Source of the DNA: Pelomonas sp036404855
Lineage (GTDB): Bacteria; Pseudomonadota; Gammaproteobacteria; Burkholderiales; Burkholderiaceae_C
Direction of reading: 5' to 3'
DNA: 20,903 nucleotides
Assembly (NCBI RefSeq): GCF_036404855.1
Contig: NZ_DASWYS010000054.1
Coordinates: 1-20,903, forward strand
Shown: in pieces, positions 1 to 5,644 of the stretch
Layout: each line of letters opens with the position of its first letter
How positions within the stretch are numbered: position 1 is the first letter of the stretch
Made by a program: the position numbers and the translations under genes
Notes under the pieces: generated by a model
Databases searched by the model: none
What the model was told of the DNA's origin: nothing
What the model saw: the letters and a program-made list of their open reading frames with translations, nothing else

Positions 1-116
1 CGGGGCTGCCGCGGCGCGCCGCGCCGCCGCCGCCGGCCGCGATGCCCGCGGTCTATGGTGCGCCGCCCCCCATGTCGGCCTCGGCACCGGTCCGGAACGA
101 GGAACAGCAGCGCTGA
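1..116 (+). CDS. C-terminal tail of a truncated plus-strand gene, function unknown
   Basis: An open frame enters from the left edge (codons in phase with position 3) and stops at TGA 114-116. The visible 37 residues are Ala/Pro-rich and then polar, ending VRNEEQQR, as expected for a disordered C-terminal tail. No domain can be recognised. The stop lies 6 bp from the stop of the convergent CobT-family gene, a packing seen at the other convergent junctions here, which is the main reason to believe the frame. The DNA is extremely GC-rich (CCG/GCG runs), so an open frame could occur by chance; the minus strand offers no better alternative. Confidence 0.4.
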   Translation, partial: GLPRRAAPPPPAAMPAVYGAPPPMSASAPVRNEEQQR

Positions 117-122
117 GGCGCG

Positions 123-1196
123 TCAGGCGCCCAGCGTCGGCAGGTTGACGCCGAAGTCGGGTCGCGCTGCGACGCGGGCTTCGGCCACTTCATGCAGATC
201 GGTCAGCAGCGCGGCCGCCGCTCGGATCATGGGCCAGGCCAGGGCCGCGCCGGTGCCGTCGGCACTGTCCATGCCCAGTTCCAGCAGGGCTGACGCATGG
301 AAGAGCGCCAGGGCCTCGTCCAGTCCGCGATGCACATGACTGCGGCAAAACACGGCGTAGTCGGTGACCGGGGCGCAAATCAGCGAGGCGAGCTTGAGGG
401 CCGCGCAGGCGGCGATGCCGTCGACGATGATGAGGCTGCGTTTGCTGGCCGCCACCAGCATGGCGCCAACCATGACGGCGATCTCATGGCCGCCGAAGGC
501 GGCGAGCACGTCCATCGGTTCCTTGGCGTCGCGGTGGCGAGCCAGGGCGCCGTGCAGGACGTCGAGCAGATGGACGAGGTCATCCTGGCGCATGGTGGGG
601 CCGGAGACGACGAAATCGCGCACCGGCTGGTCGGACAGCCGGGCCAGTACCAGGGCAGCGCACTCCGGCGAGCCCTGACCCATCGCCGCGCAGGCCAGCA
701 CGTTGCCGGGCAGGTTGTCGGCGATTTCCATGCCGACGCGCACGCCGGCGTGAGCCTGGTCCAGGCTCATCGCGTGGGCGGTGCGCGCGTTGCGGGTGCC
801 ATGGGAGACCTTGCGGGCCAACAGCCGGGCATGTGGCGGCAAGTTCTCGGCGACGCCGCAGTCGACAACAGTCAGGTGCAGGCCTTGCAGCCGCGAGAAC
901 ACGGAGACGGGCAACTGGGCGTGCAGGGCCATCTGCACCAGATCCCGGGTCGGGCGGCCCCACTGGGCGCCGACGCCGTCGACGACGATGCCGTGGTCCG
1001 CTGCGAACAAACCGATCACCGGATCGCGGAAACGCGGGGTCAGGCTGTTTTGCACGAGACCGAGGCGCACGGCCAGGGGTTCCAGTTCGCCGAGCCCGCC
1101 AGCAATCGCGGAGCGGCGGTCGACGCGGTCGCGCAGGGCCTTTTCCAGCTCCGGGTTGGCGGTGGGGGAGATCAGCGACTGTTGGGCGACGGTCAT
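123..1196 (-). CDS. Divergent CobT-family protein (nicotinate-nucleotide:dimethylbenzimidazole phosphoribosyltransferase-like)
   Basis: 357 residues, about the usual CobT length and fold order. CobT makes alpha-ribazole phosphate from nicotinate mononucleotide and a lower-ligand base in cobamide assembly. Family features seen: an N-terminal R-x-D...GxLGELEPLA segment (24-43), FAADHGI (64-70), TVVDCGV (109-115), GGHEIAVMVGAMLVAA (235-250), IVDGIAACAAL (257-267) and DGTGAALAWP (313-322). The usual catalytic signatures are altered: the canonical GEMGIGNTT block reads AAMGQGSPE (170-178), and the Glu of the GEGTG motif is Asp313. The GRGTG block is replaced by SGPTM (198-202). It starts 32 bp after the ilvA stop on the same strand, so probably shares its mRNA. 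No strong Shine-Dalgarno is visible before the ATG. No other cobamide gene is in the window. Membership in the family is confident; the standard activity is doubtful, so no gene symbol is assigned. Confidence 0.85.
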   Translation of the reverse strand: MTVAQQSLISPTANPELEKALRDRVDRRSAIAGGLGELEPLAVRLGLVQNSLTPRFRDPVIGLFAADHGIVVDGVGAQWGRPTRDLVQMALHAQLPVSVFSRLQGLHLTVVDCGVAENLPPHARLLARKVSHGTRNARTAHAMSLDQAHAGVRVGMEIADNLPGNVLACAAMGQGSPECAALVLARLSDQPVRDFVVSGPTMRQDDLVHLLDVLHGALARHRDAKEPMDVLAAFGGHEIAVMVGAMLVAASKRSLIIVDGIAACAALKLASLICAPVTDYAVFCRSHVHRGLDEALALFHASALLELGMDSADGTGAALAWPMIRAAAALLTDLHEVAEARVAARPDFGVNLPTLGA

Positions 1197-1228
1197 GGTG
1201 CAGGCGTTGTCAGACCCCGCATTTCAAC

Positions 1229-2812
1229 TCAACCCAAGAACAAGCGGTAGACCGGATTGGTGGTTTCATCCTCGAACGGATAGTTCAGGCTGTCGAGGAA
1301 CTCGCGCAGGGCACCGGCGTCGCCCCGGGGCACCTGGATGCCGACGAGGATGCGGCCGTAGTCCGCGCCCTGGTTGCGATAGTGGAAGAGGCTGATGTTC
1401 CAGTCCGGGTGCATGCTGGACAGAAAGCGCATCAGCGCGCCGGGCCGTTCCGGGAAGACGAAACGGTAGAGCCGCTCGTGGCGCGCCAGCTCGCTGCGCC
1501 CACCCACCATGTGGCGGATGTGCTGCTTTGCCATCTCGTTGTCGGTCAGGTCCAGCGTATCGAAGCCGGCCTTGGTGAAGGTGCGGGCCAGCCGGGCGGC
1601 CTCGTCGGGCTTGGAGATGGCGATGCCTACGAAGATGTGGGCGACCTTGGCATCGGCGATGCGGTAGTTGAACTCGGTGACGCTGCGCGGCCCGAGCAGC
1701 TCGCAGAAGCGCTTGAAGCTGCCGCGTGCCTCCGGGATGGTGACCGCGAACAGGGCTTCGCGCTGCTCACCGACCTCGGCGCGCTCGGCGACGAATCGCA
1801 GGCGGTCGAAGTTCATGTTGGCGCCGCAGGTGATGGCCATCAGGGTCTCGCCCTTGGCGCCCGTGCGGGCCACGTACTGCTTGACGGCGGCGACGCTCAT
1901 GGCGCCCGAGGGCTCAAGGATGGAGCGCGTGTCCTCGAAGACGTCCTTGATGGCCGCGCAGACGGCGTCGGTGTCAACGACGATGAAGTCATCCACCAGC
2001 TCGCGGGCAATGCGGAAGGTTTCCTCACCGACCAGCTTCACGGCCGTGCCGTCGGCGAACAGTCCGACGTCGTTGAGCGTCACACGCTTGCCAGCCCTGA
2101 CCGAGCGCAGCATCGCGTCGGAGTCGGTCGTCTGTACGCCAATGACCTTGATCTCCGGCCGCAGGGCCTTCACGTAGGCGGCAATGCCGGAGATCAGGCC
2201 CCCGCCGCCGATCGCGACGAAGATGGCGTCGATGGGGCCGGGGTGCTGGCGCAACATCTCCATCGCGATGGTGCCCTGGCCGGCGATGACGTCAGGGTCG
2301 TCGAAGGGATGGACGAAGGTGAGGTGCTGGTCGAGTTCCAGTTCCTTGGCGTGCCCGTAAGCATCCGTGAAGCTCTCGCCGAAGAGCACCACCTCACCGC
2401 CCAGCGCCCTGACGGCGTCGACCTTGACCTGGGGTGTGGTCACCGGCATCACGATGACGGCGCGGCAGCCGAGCTTTTTCGCCGACAGTGCCACCCCCTG
2501 GGCGTGGTTGCCCGCCGAGGCGCAGATGACGCCGGCGGCGCGCTGCTCGGCCGAGAGGTGGGCCATCTTGTTGTAGGCACCGCGCAGCTTGAAGCTAAAG
2601 ACGTCCTGCTCGTCCTCTCGCTTGAGCCAGACCTTGTTGGCCAGGCGTTTGGACAGCTTGGGCGCTGCGCTGAGCGTGGTCTCCCGGGCGACTTCGTAGA
2701 CCCGGGCGTTCAGAATGCGTTGCAGGTAGCTGCTGCCGGGCGGCAGCATCGCAGGCACCCGGGGCGTCGCCTCCGAGGCGGACGGGCGGCGGCGGCGCGA
2801 GGGGGCGCTCAT
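1229..2812 (-). CDS. ilvA: Threonine ammonia-lyase, biosynthetic (threonine deaminase)
   Basis: PLP enzyme converting L-threonine to 2-oxobutanoate and ammonia, the first step of isoleucine synthesis; cytoplasmic. The 527-residue product has the long biosynthetic architecture: a catalytic domain with the PLP lysine in FSFKLRGAYNKM (Lys75), CASAGNHAQGVALSAKK (97-113) and the phosphate-binding loop IGGGGLISG (201-209). Two ACT-like regulatory domains follow at about 350-425 and 447-520, which bind isoleucine/valine in the family. The ATG at 2812 is preferred because GGAGAT lies 4-5 nt upstream and homology begins soon after; the frame stays open upstream to 2953 but there runs through the terminator and RNA region. 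A TATCAT at 2845-2850 (minus strand) could be its -10 box with a poor -35. The CobT-family gene follows 32 bp downstream. Confidence 0.96.
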   Translation of the reverse strand: MSAPSRRRRPSASEATPRVPAMLPPGSSYLQRILNARVYEVARETTLSAAPKLSKRLANKVWLKREDEQDVFSFKLRGAYNKMAHLSAEQRAAGVICASAGNHAQGVALSAKKLGCRAVIVMPVTTPQVKVDAVRALGGEVVLFGESFTDAYGHAKELELDQHLTFVHPFDDPDVIAGQGTIAMEMLRQHPGPIDAIFVAIGGGGLISGIAAYVKALRPEIKVIGVQTTDSDAMLRSVRAGKRVTLNDVGLFADGTAVKLVGEETFRIARELVDDFIVVDTDAVCAAIKDVFEDTRSILEPSGAMSVAAVKQYVARTGAKGETLMAITCGANMNFDRLRFVAERAEVGEQREALFAVTIPEARGSFKRFCELLGPRSVTEFNYRIADAKVAHIFVGIAISKPDEAARLARTFTKAGFDTLDLTDNEMAKQHIRHMVGGRSELARHERLYRFVFPERPGALMRFLSSMHPDWNISLFHYRNQGADYGRILVGIQVPRGDAGALREFLDSLNYPFEDETTNPVYRLFLG

Positions 2813-2844
2813 CGGATCTCCATGCAGTCTTGTTGCAGCGCCGC

Positions 2845-2850
2845 ATGATA
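2845..2850 (-). promoter_or_regulatory. Possible -10 box of ilvA
   Basis: Minus-strand TATCAT matches the sigma70 -10 consensus at five of six positions and would give a short 5' leader ending in the GGAGAT ribosome-binding site. No convincing -35 hexamer lies 16-18 bp upstream, so this is tentative. A small hairpin (GGGG-TCT-CCCC) overlaps just upstream. Confidence 0.3.
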
Positions 2851-2890
2851 GGGGAGACCCCTTATGGCATGCCGTAGCCTGCCTTCGGCG

Positions 2891-2920
2891 AAAAAAAACC
2901 CGAGCTCTTTCAAGCTCGGG
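2891..2920 (-). terminator. Intrinsic terminator of the small RNA upstream of ilvA
   Basis: On the minus strand CCCGAGCT, loop TGAAAG, AGCTCGGG forms a perfect 8-bp stem (2899-2920) followed directly by eight T residues (2891-2898). This is a textbook rho-independent terminator. It lies 78 bp upstream of the ilvA start codon and no protein gene on that strand ends here, so it must end either a small RNA or an ilvA leader. Confidence 0.9.
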
Positions 2921-2958
2921 TTGAATCCACCATGGAGGCGGTGGAGGAGACAATCGGT

Positions 2959-2974
2959 GCGAAAACGTTTTCGC
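2959..2974. promoter_or_regulatory. LacI/GalR-family-like operator palindrome
   Basis: The perfect 16-bp palindrome GCGAAAACGTTTTCGC has the central CG and A/T flanks typical of LacI/GalR-family operators (PurR and CcpA type boxes, from general knowledge). It sits at about +3 to +18 of the predicted small-RNA start, where a bound repressor would block transcription. It might equally be only the 5' stabilising hairpin of the RNA. Confidence 0.45.
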
Positions 2975-2983
2975 TTGGGTGGC

Positions 2984-3013
2984 AGTTTAGCGCCGAGTTA
3001 TGCTGCGCTGCAA
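2984..3013 (-). promoter_or_regulatory. Predicted sigma70 promoter of the small RNA
   Basis: Reading the minus strand, TTGCAG (3013-3008) as -35, an 18-bp spacer and TAAACT (2989-2984) as -10, giving a start near 2977. Each box matches four of six consensus bases. The downstream transcript ends at a strong terminator, which raises the likelihood that this promoter is used. Confidence 0.5.
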
Positions 3014-3048
3014 TATTTTTCGTGAACGAATTGGAGCTTTGACTCTAG

Positions 3049-3486
3049 ATGACCATGGAATGCACCGTCAGTTGGCTGGGCCCAGAGGGCCCGAGTGGCA
3101 TGAGCTTCGTGGCCGAGACGGGCAGCGGCCATGTGTTGTCCATGGATGGTGCGCCCGATGGGGGCGGCCGCAATCTGGCGCCGAGGCCCATGGAGACGGT
3201 CTTGGCCGGTACCGGCGGCTGCACGGCCTATGACGTCGTGCTCATCCTCAAACGCGGGCGCCATGACGTGCGCGGCTGCAAGGTCGTCCTGAAGGCCGAG
3301 CGTGCGACCAGCGATCCCAAGGTGTTCACGGCCATCCACTTCCATTTCGTGGTGACCGGCACCGCGCTCAAGCCGGAAATTGTCGAGCGGGCGGTCGCGC
3401 TGTCCCACGAAAAATACTGCTCGGCCACGGCCATGCTGGCCAAGACCTCGGCCATCAGCACCTCGTTCGAGATCGCCGAAGCCTGA
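3049..3486 (+). CDS. OsmC family protein (YhfA-like)
   Basis: 145 residues, the usual size for a single-domain OsmC/Ohr-superfamily protein. Both hallmark cysteines are present: Cys58 in AGTGGCTAYDVV and Cys124 in LSHEKYCSATAML. The block HVLSMDGAP with PRPMETVLAG (46-54) resembles the YhfA branch more than the peroxidase Ohr branch. OsmC-family cysteines reduce organic hydroperoxides in characterised members; the YhfA branch has no firmly established substrate. ATG 3049 is used; ATG 3055 two codons later is possible, and a GGAG lies rather far upstream (about 13 nt). It diverges from the small RNA and abuts coq7 stop-to-stop with no gap. Confidence 0.9.
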   Translation: MTMECTVSWLGPEGPSGMSFVAETGSGHVLSMDGAPDGGGRNLAPRPMETVLAGTGGCTAYDVVLILKRGRHDVRGCKVVLKAERATSDPKVFTAIHFHFVVTGTALKPEIVERAVALSHEKYCSATAMLAKTSAISTSFEIAEA

Positions 3487-4149
3487 TCAGATGCGGTGCG
3501 CCACGGTCGTCATGACCTTGGCCGCCGTGCGCATCAGCTCGGGAATGGGCGCTGGCAGTGGCCGCGCCCCGGCGGCGGCGGCGGCATCCGCGTGCTCGGC
3601 TTCCTCGCGCCGCATCTGGTCGACGATGGCGCGGGACGCGGCATCCGCCTCGGGCAGGCGTTGCAGGTGGGAGGCCAGATGGGCCTCGACCTGGCGTTCC
3701 GTCTCCACCACAAAGCCCAGGCTCCATTTGTCACCGGCCAGGCCGGCCAGGCTGCCCCACGCGAAGGCGCCCATCCACCAGGCGGGGGCGAGATGGCTGG
3801 TGTGGCTGCCCAGTTCGGTGAGGCGGTCGGCCGTCCAGGCGAGGTGGTCCAGTTCTTCTTGAGCGGCCTGTTCGAAGTGCTTGCGCAGCGACTCGCTGCG
3901 GCTGAACAAGGCCTGGGACTCGTACAGCGCCTGGGCGCAGATTTCGCCGACATGGTTGACACGCATCAGCGCAGCTGCTTGCTGTTTTTCCTCCACGCTC
4001 AACTCGGCTTGGGGGACGGACGCAGACGGGGAGGGCCGGGTGGCCCGTGTCGGGGTGAAAACCGTGCGGAGCCCGGCATCGAGGGCGCTGATCAGCCGGT
4101 CGCTTAAATTGAACTTGCGGCGGTAGGAATTGCTTGTTTCGGGTTGCAT
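3487..4149 (-). CDS. coq7: 3-demethoxyubiquinol 3-hydroxylase (2-polyprenyl-3-methyl-6-methoxy-1,4-benzoquinone monooxygenase)
   Basis: Membrane-associated di-iron monooxygenase for the penultimate hydroxylation of ubiquinone synthesis. The 220-residue length fits bacterial Coq7. All six expected iron ligands are visible in ferritin-like order: Glu69 (RVNHVGE), Glu99 and His102 (EELDH), Glu151 (VVETE), and Glu183 and His186 (EEAEH). The N-terminal FNLSDRLISALDAGLRTV segment is also family-typical and supports the ATG at 4149, although no clear Shine-Dalgarno precedes it. The N-terminal region 32-50 is Pro/Ser-rich and probably flexible. Its stop shares the palindrome TGATCA with the osmC-like stop, leaving no space for a terminator between the two convergent genes. 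Confidence 0.95.
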   Translation of the reverse strand: MQPETSNSYRRKFNLSDRLISALDAGLRTVFTPTRATRPSPSASVPQAELSVEEKQQAAALMRVNHVGEICAQALYESQALFSRSESLRKHFEQAAQEELDHLAWTADRLTELGSHTSHLAPAWWMGAFAWGSLAGLAGDKWSLGFVVETERQVEAHLASHLQRLPEADAASRAIVDQMRREEAEHADAAAAAGARPLPAPIPELMRTAAKVMTTVAHRI

Positions 4150-4194
4150 TCAGTTAAGCAATGTTTCGATGAACGGGACATGAATTGAGTGTGA

Positions 4195-4212
4195 CGTTGC
4201 GACCCAGCAACG
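4195..4212. promoter_or_regulatory. Inverted repeat in the coq7-porin intergenic region
   Basis: CGTTGC, 6-bp spacer, GCAACG is a perfect inverted repeat about 135 bp upstream of the porin start, in the region shared with the divergent coq7. The spacing suits a dimeric regulator's operator. I found no convincing sigma70 promoter nearby, so the role is open. Confidence 0.3.
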
Positions 4213-4279
4213 GGAACGCACAATTTCATATCCGTGAATTCCCGGACGACCCCGAGCTCTGGTGGAATACGTGGACTTC

Positions 4280-4317
4280 CTCACTGGAGGTGAGCCGCCG
4301 AGCCTCGTGCGAGCGGC
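4280..4317 (+). promoter_or_regulatory. Structured leader of the first porin (two adjacent hairpins)
   Basis: CTCAC-TGGAG-GTGAG (4280-4294) is a perfect 5-bp hairpin with GGAG in its loop, directly followed by a second potential stem with GCCGC (4295-4299) and GCGGC (4313-4317). They end about 30 nt before the start codon. If transcribed, the leader carries a decoy SD-like GGAGG that an anti-SD small RNA could recognise. Confidence 0.35.
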
Positions 4318-4345
4318 GACTTGGATGAATAACTTGGAGTATCGA

Positions 4346-5383
4346 ATGAAGAAAGCTTTGATTGCCCTGGCCGTCCTCGGTCTGACCGGCGGCGCCGCCG
4401 TCGCGCAATCTTCGGTCACCCTCTTCGGCGTCCTCGACGCTGACATGAAGTACGTCAAGACCGGCAGCCTCAAGCAAAAGAAGCTTGATTCCAGCGGCCT
4501 GAACACCAGCCGTATCGGCGTGCGTGGCACGGAAGACCTCGGGGGCGGCCTGAAGGCTGGCTTCTGGCTGGAGTCCGAAGTCGGCGTCGACAACGGTGTT
4601 GCTGCCAACGGCGGCGCTTTCTGGGGCCGTCGTGCCACCGTCAGCCTGACCGGCGATTTCGGTGAAGTGCGCCTGGGCCGCAACAAGACCGCTTCGCGTC
4701 TGCACCTGGAAGACTTCGATCCCTTCACCTTCACGGGCCTGGGCAGCGTTGGCGCTGTCTACAGCAACCTGGGCAGCGGCAACGGCACGTCCTTCGGCCG
4801 CGCTGACAACCTGGCGTCCTACTCCCTGCCGGGCGGCCTTGGCGGCTTCTATGGCGGCGTTGACATCTCGGCCGGCGAAGGCACGGGTACCAACAAGGGT
4901 CAGTCGGTCCGTCTGGGCTACAAGAACGGCCCGCTGCATGTGTCGGGCACGTATGCCAGCACCTCCAACGCTGCTGACAACAACAAGTTCAAGCTGACGT
5001 CCGTCGGCGGCGCTTACGACTTCGGCGTGGCTCGCCCCTCGCTGTCGTACACGCAGACCAAGTACATGGGCCGCGAACAGAAGATCTGGACGGCTTCCGT
5101 CACGGCTCCTCTGGGCCAGGGTCAACTCATGGCCGCGTACACGGATGCCAAGGCCAACGGCACCGCCGAGACTGCCGTTACCGGCTACACCCCGATCGGT
5201 GATGCCAAGCTGCTCGCGATCGGCTACGCCTACAACCTGTCGAAGCGCACCGCGCTGTACACGACCTTCTCGCAGATCGACAACAAGGGCGCTGCCAAGT
5301 TCCTCGTCGCTGGCGCCCCCGCCGCGACTGCAGGTGGCCAGAAGTCCAGCGGTTTCGACGTCGGTATCAAGCACAGCTTCTGA
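4346..5383 (+). CDS. Outer-membrane porin, gram-negative family 4
   Basis: 345-residue outer-membrane beta-barrel porin for passive diffusion of small solutes, trimeric in the family. ATG 4346 is chosen because GGAG lies 6 nt upstream and the product then begins with a classical signal peptide, MKKALIALAVLGLTGGAAVA, cleaved before QSSVTLFG. QSSVTLFGVLD, the RIGVRGTEDLGGGLKAGF block and many alternating amphipathic strands are typical of betaproteobacterial porins. It ends VGIKHSF with the C-terminal Phe required by the BAM assembly signal. The frame is open 28 codons upstream but without signal sequence or SD. Codon choice is strongly biased, consistent with high expression. A paralogue follows; a tandem hairpin terminator separates them. 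Confidence 0.95.
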   Translation: MKKALIALAVLGLTGGAAVAQSSVTLFGVLDADMKYVKTGSLKQKKLDSSGLNTSRIGVRGTEDLGGGLKAGFWLESEVGVDNGVAANGGAFWGRRATVSLTGDFGEVRLGRNKTASRLHLEDFDPFTFTGLGSVGAVYSNLGSGNGTSFGRADNLASYSLPGGLGGFYGGVDISAGEGTGTNKGQSVRLGYKNGPLHVSGTYASTSNAADNNKFKLTSVGGAYDFGVARPSLSYTQTKYMGREQKIWTASVTAPLGQGQLMAAYTDAKANGTAETAVTGYTPIGDAKLLAIGYAYNLSKRTALYTTFSQIDNKGAAKFLVAGAPAATAGGQKSSGFDVGIKHSF

Positions 5384-5389
5384 TCAAGC

Positions 5390-5441
5390 GCGGCCCTCGG
5401 GCCGCTGCCGACTCAGCCAAGCCGCCCTCGGGCGGCTTTTT
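5390..5441 (+). terminator. Tandem hairpin terminator after the first porin
   Basis: Two near-identical hairpins: GCGGCC-CTCG-GGCCGC (5390-5405) and GCCGCC-CTCG-GGCGGC (5421-5436). The second is flanked by AA on the left and TTTTT (5437-5441), giving an intrinsic terminator. It begins 6 bp after the stop codon. Confidence 0.85.
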
Positions 5442-5528
5442 CATTTCCGGGTGGCAGCGTGAGGCAGGCCTTCGGAAGCGGGGGTAGGGGAAGTTTCTAC
5501 ACGGCGCGCCCTTGCCGATCCGGTGGTT

Positions 5529-5544
5529 TGTCCCGCGGGGGACA
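5529..5544. promoter_or_regulatory. Inverted repeat upstream of the second porin
   Basis: TGTCCC-GCGG-GGGACA is a perfect 6-bp inverted repeat with a 4-bp centre, about 100 bp before the start codon, in the 203-bp gap between the porin genes. It may be an operator or a leader hairpin. No clear sigma70 promoter was located in this gap. Confidence 0.3.
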
Positions 5545-5630
5545 GGGGATTTCGCTGTGGGCAATCAACAACAGACCTCGCGTTATGGCAGAGCGCATCG
5601 CTGAGAATCAAACGGTTGACCATTCTTCGC

Positions 5631-5639
5631 AGGAGACAA
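5631..5639 (+). promoter_or_regulatory. Strong ribosome-binding site of the second porin, complementary to the small RNA
   Basis: AGGAGACAA lies just ahead of the ATG at 5645 (GGAG core, about 8 nt spacing after AGGAGA) and decides the start. The same nine bases occur at 2945-2953 on the plus strand, so the minus-strand small RNA can pair perfectly with this site. Confidence 0.75.
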
Positions 5640-5644
5640 CCTTG

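Larger units (their letters stand above)
2891..2977 (-). ncRNA. Putative small regulatory RNA with anti-Shine-Dalgarno centre
   Basis: Minus-strand transcript of about 85 nt inferred from a sigma70-like promoter on its 5' side and a strong terminator on its 3' side. Parts in order: a palindrome GCGAAAACGTTTTCGC that can form a 5' hairpin (2974-2959); an apparently single-stranded AUUGUCUCCU (about 2954-2945); a small hairpin CCACC-GCCUCCAU-GGTGG (2944-2927) with CCUCC in the loop; a short linker; and the terminator. Two CU-rich anti-SD segments are typical of RNAs that block ribosome binding sites. The unpaired segment is complementary over 9 nt to the SD region of the second porin gene (5631-5639). 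The only reading frame inside is 7 codons without an SD. It could instead be an attenuated ilvA leader, but no anti-terminator pairing is apparent. I do not recognise it as a named RNA family. Confidence 0.65.

Noticed and set aside
1..40. GC-only repeat-like run (CCG/GCC) at the left edge as a tandem repeat
   Set aside because: It is irregular and explained by Ala/Pro codons in the truncated gene tail.
833..2848. Long plus-strand open frame (about 670 codons) opposite cobT-like and ilvA
   Set aside because: It lies antisense to two clear enzyme genes; high GC gives long spurious frames. The translation is Gly/Val/Asp/Arg-rich without any recognisable domain.
2910..2933. Seven-codon minus-strand frame MVDSTRA inside the small RNA, ending in the terminator stem, as an ilvA attenuation leader peptide
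   Set aside because: No SD precedes it, it has no run of Ile/Leu/Val codons, and I see no alternative anti-terminator pairing. An attenuator is not fully excluded.
2813..2953. 47-codon N-terminal extension of ilvA
   Set aside because: It would translate through the terminator and small-RNA region; the ATG at 2812 has an excellent SD and fits the family start.
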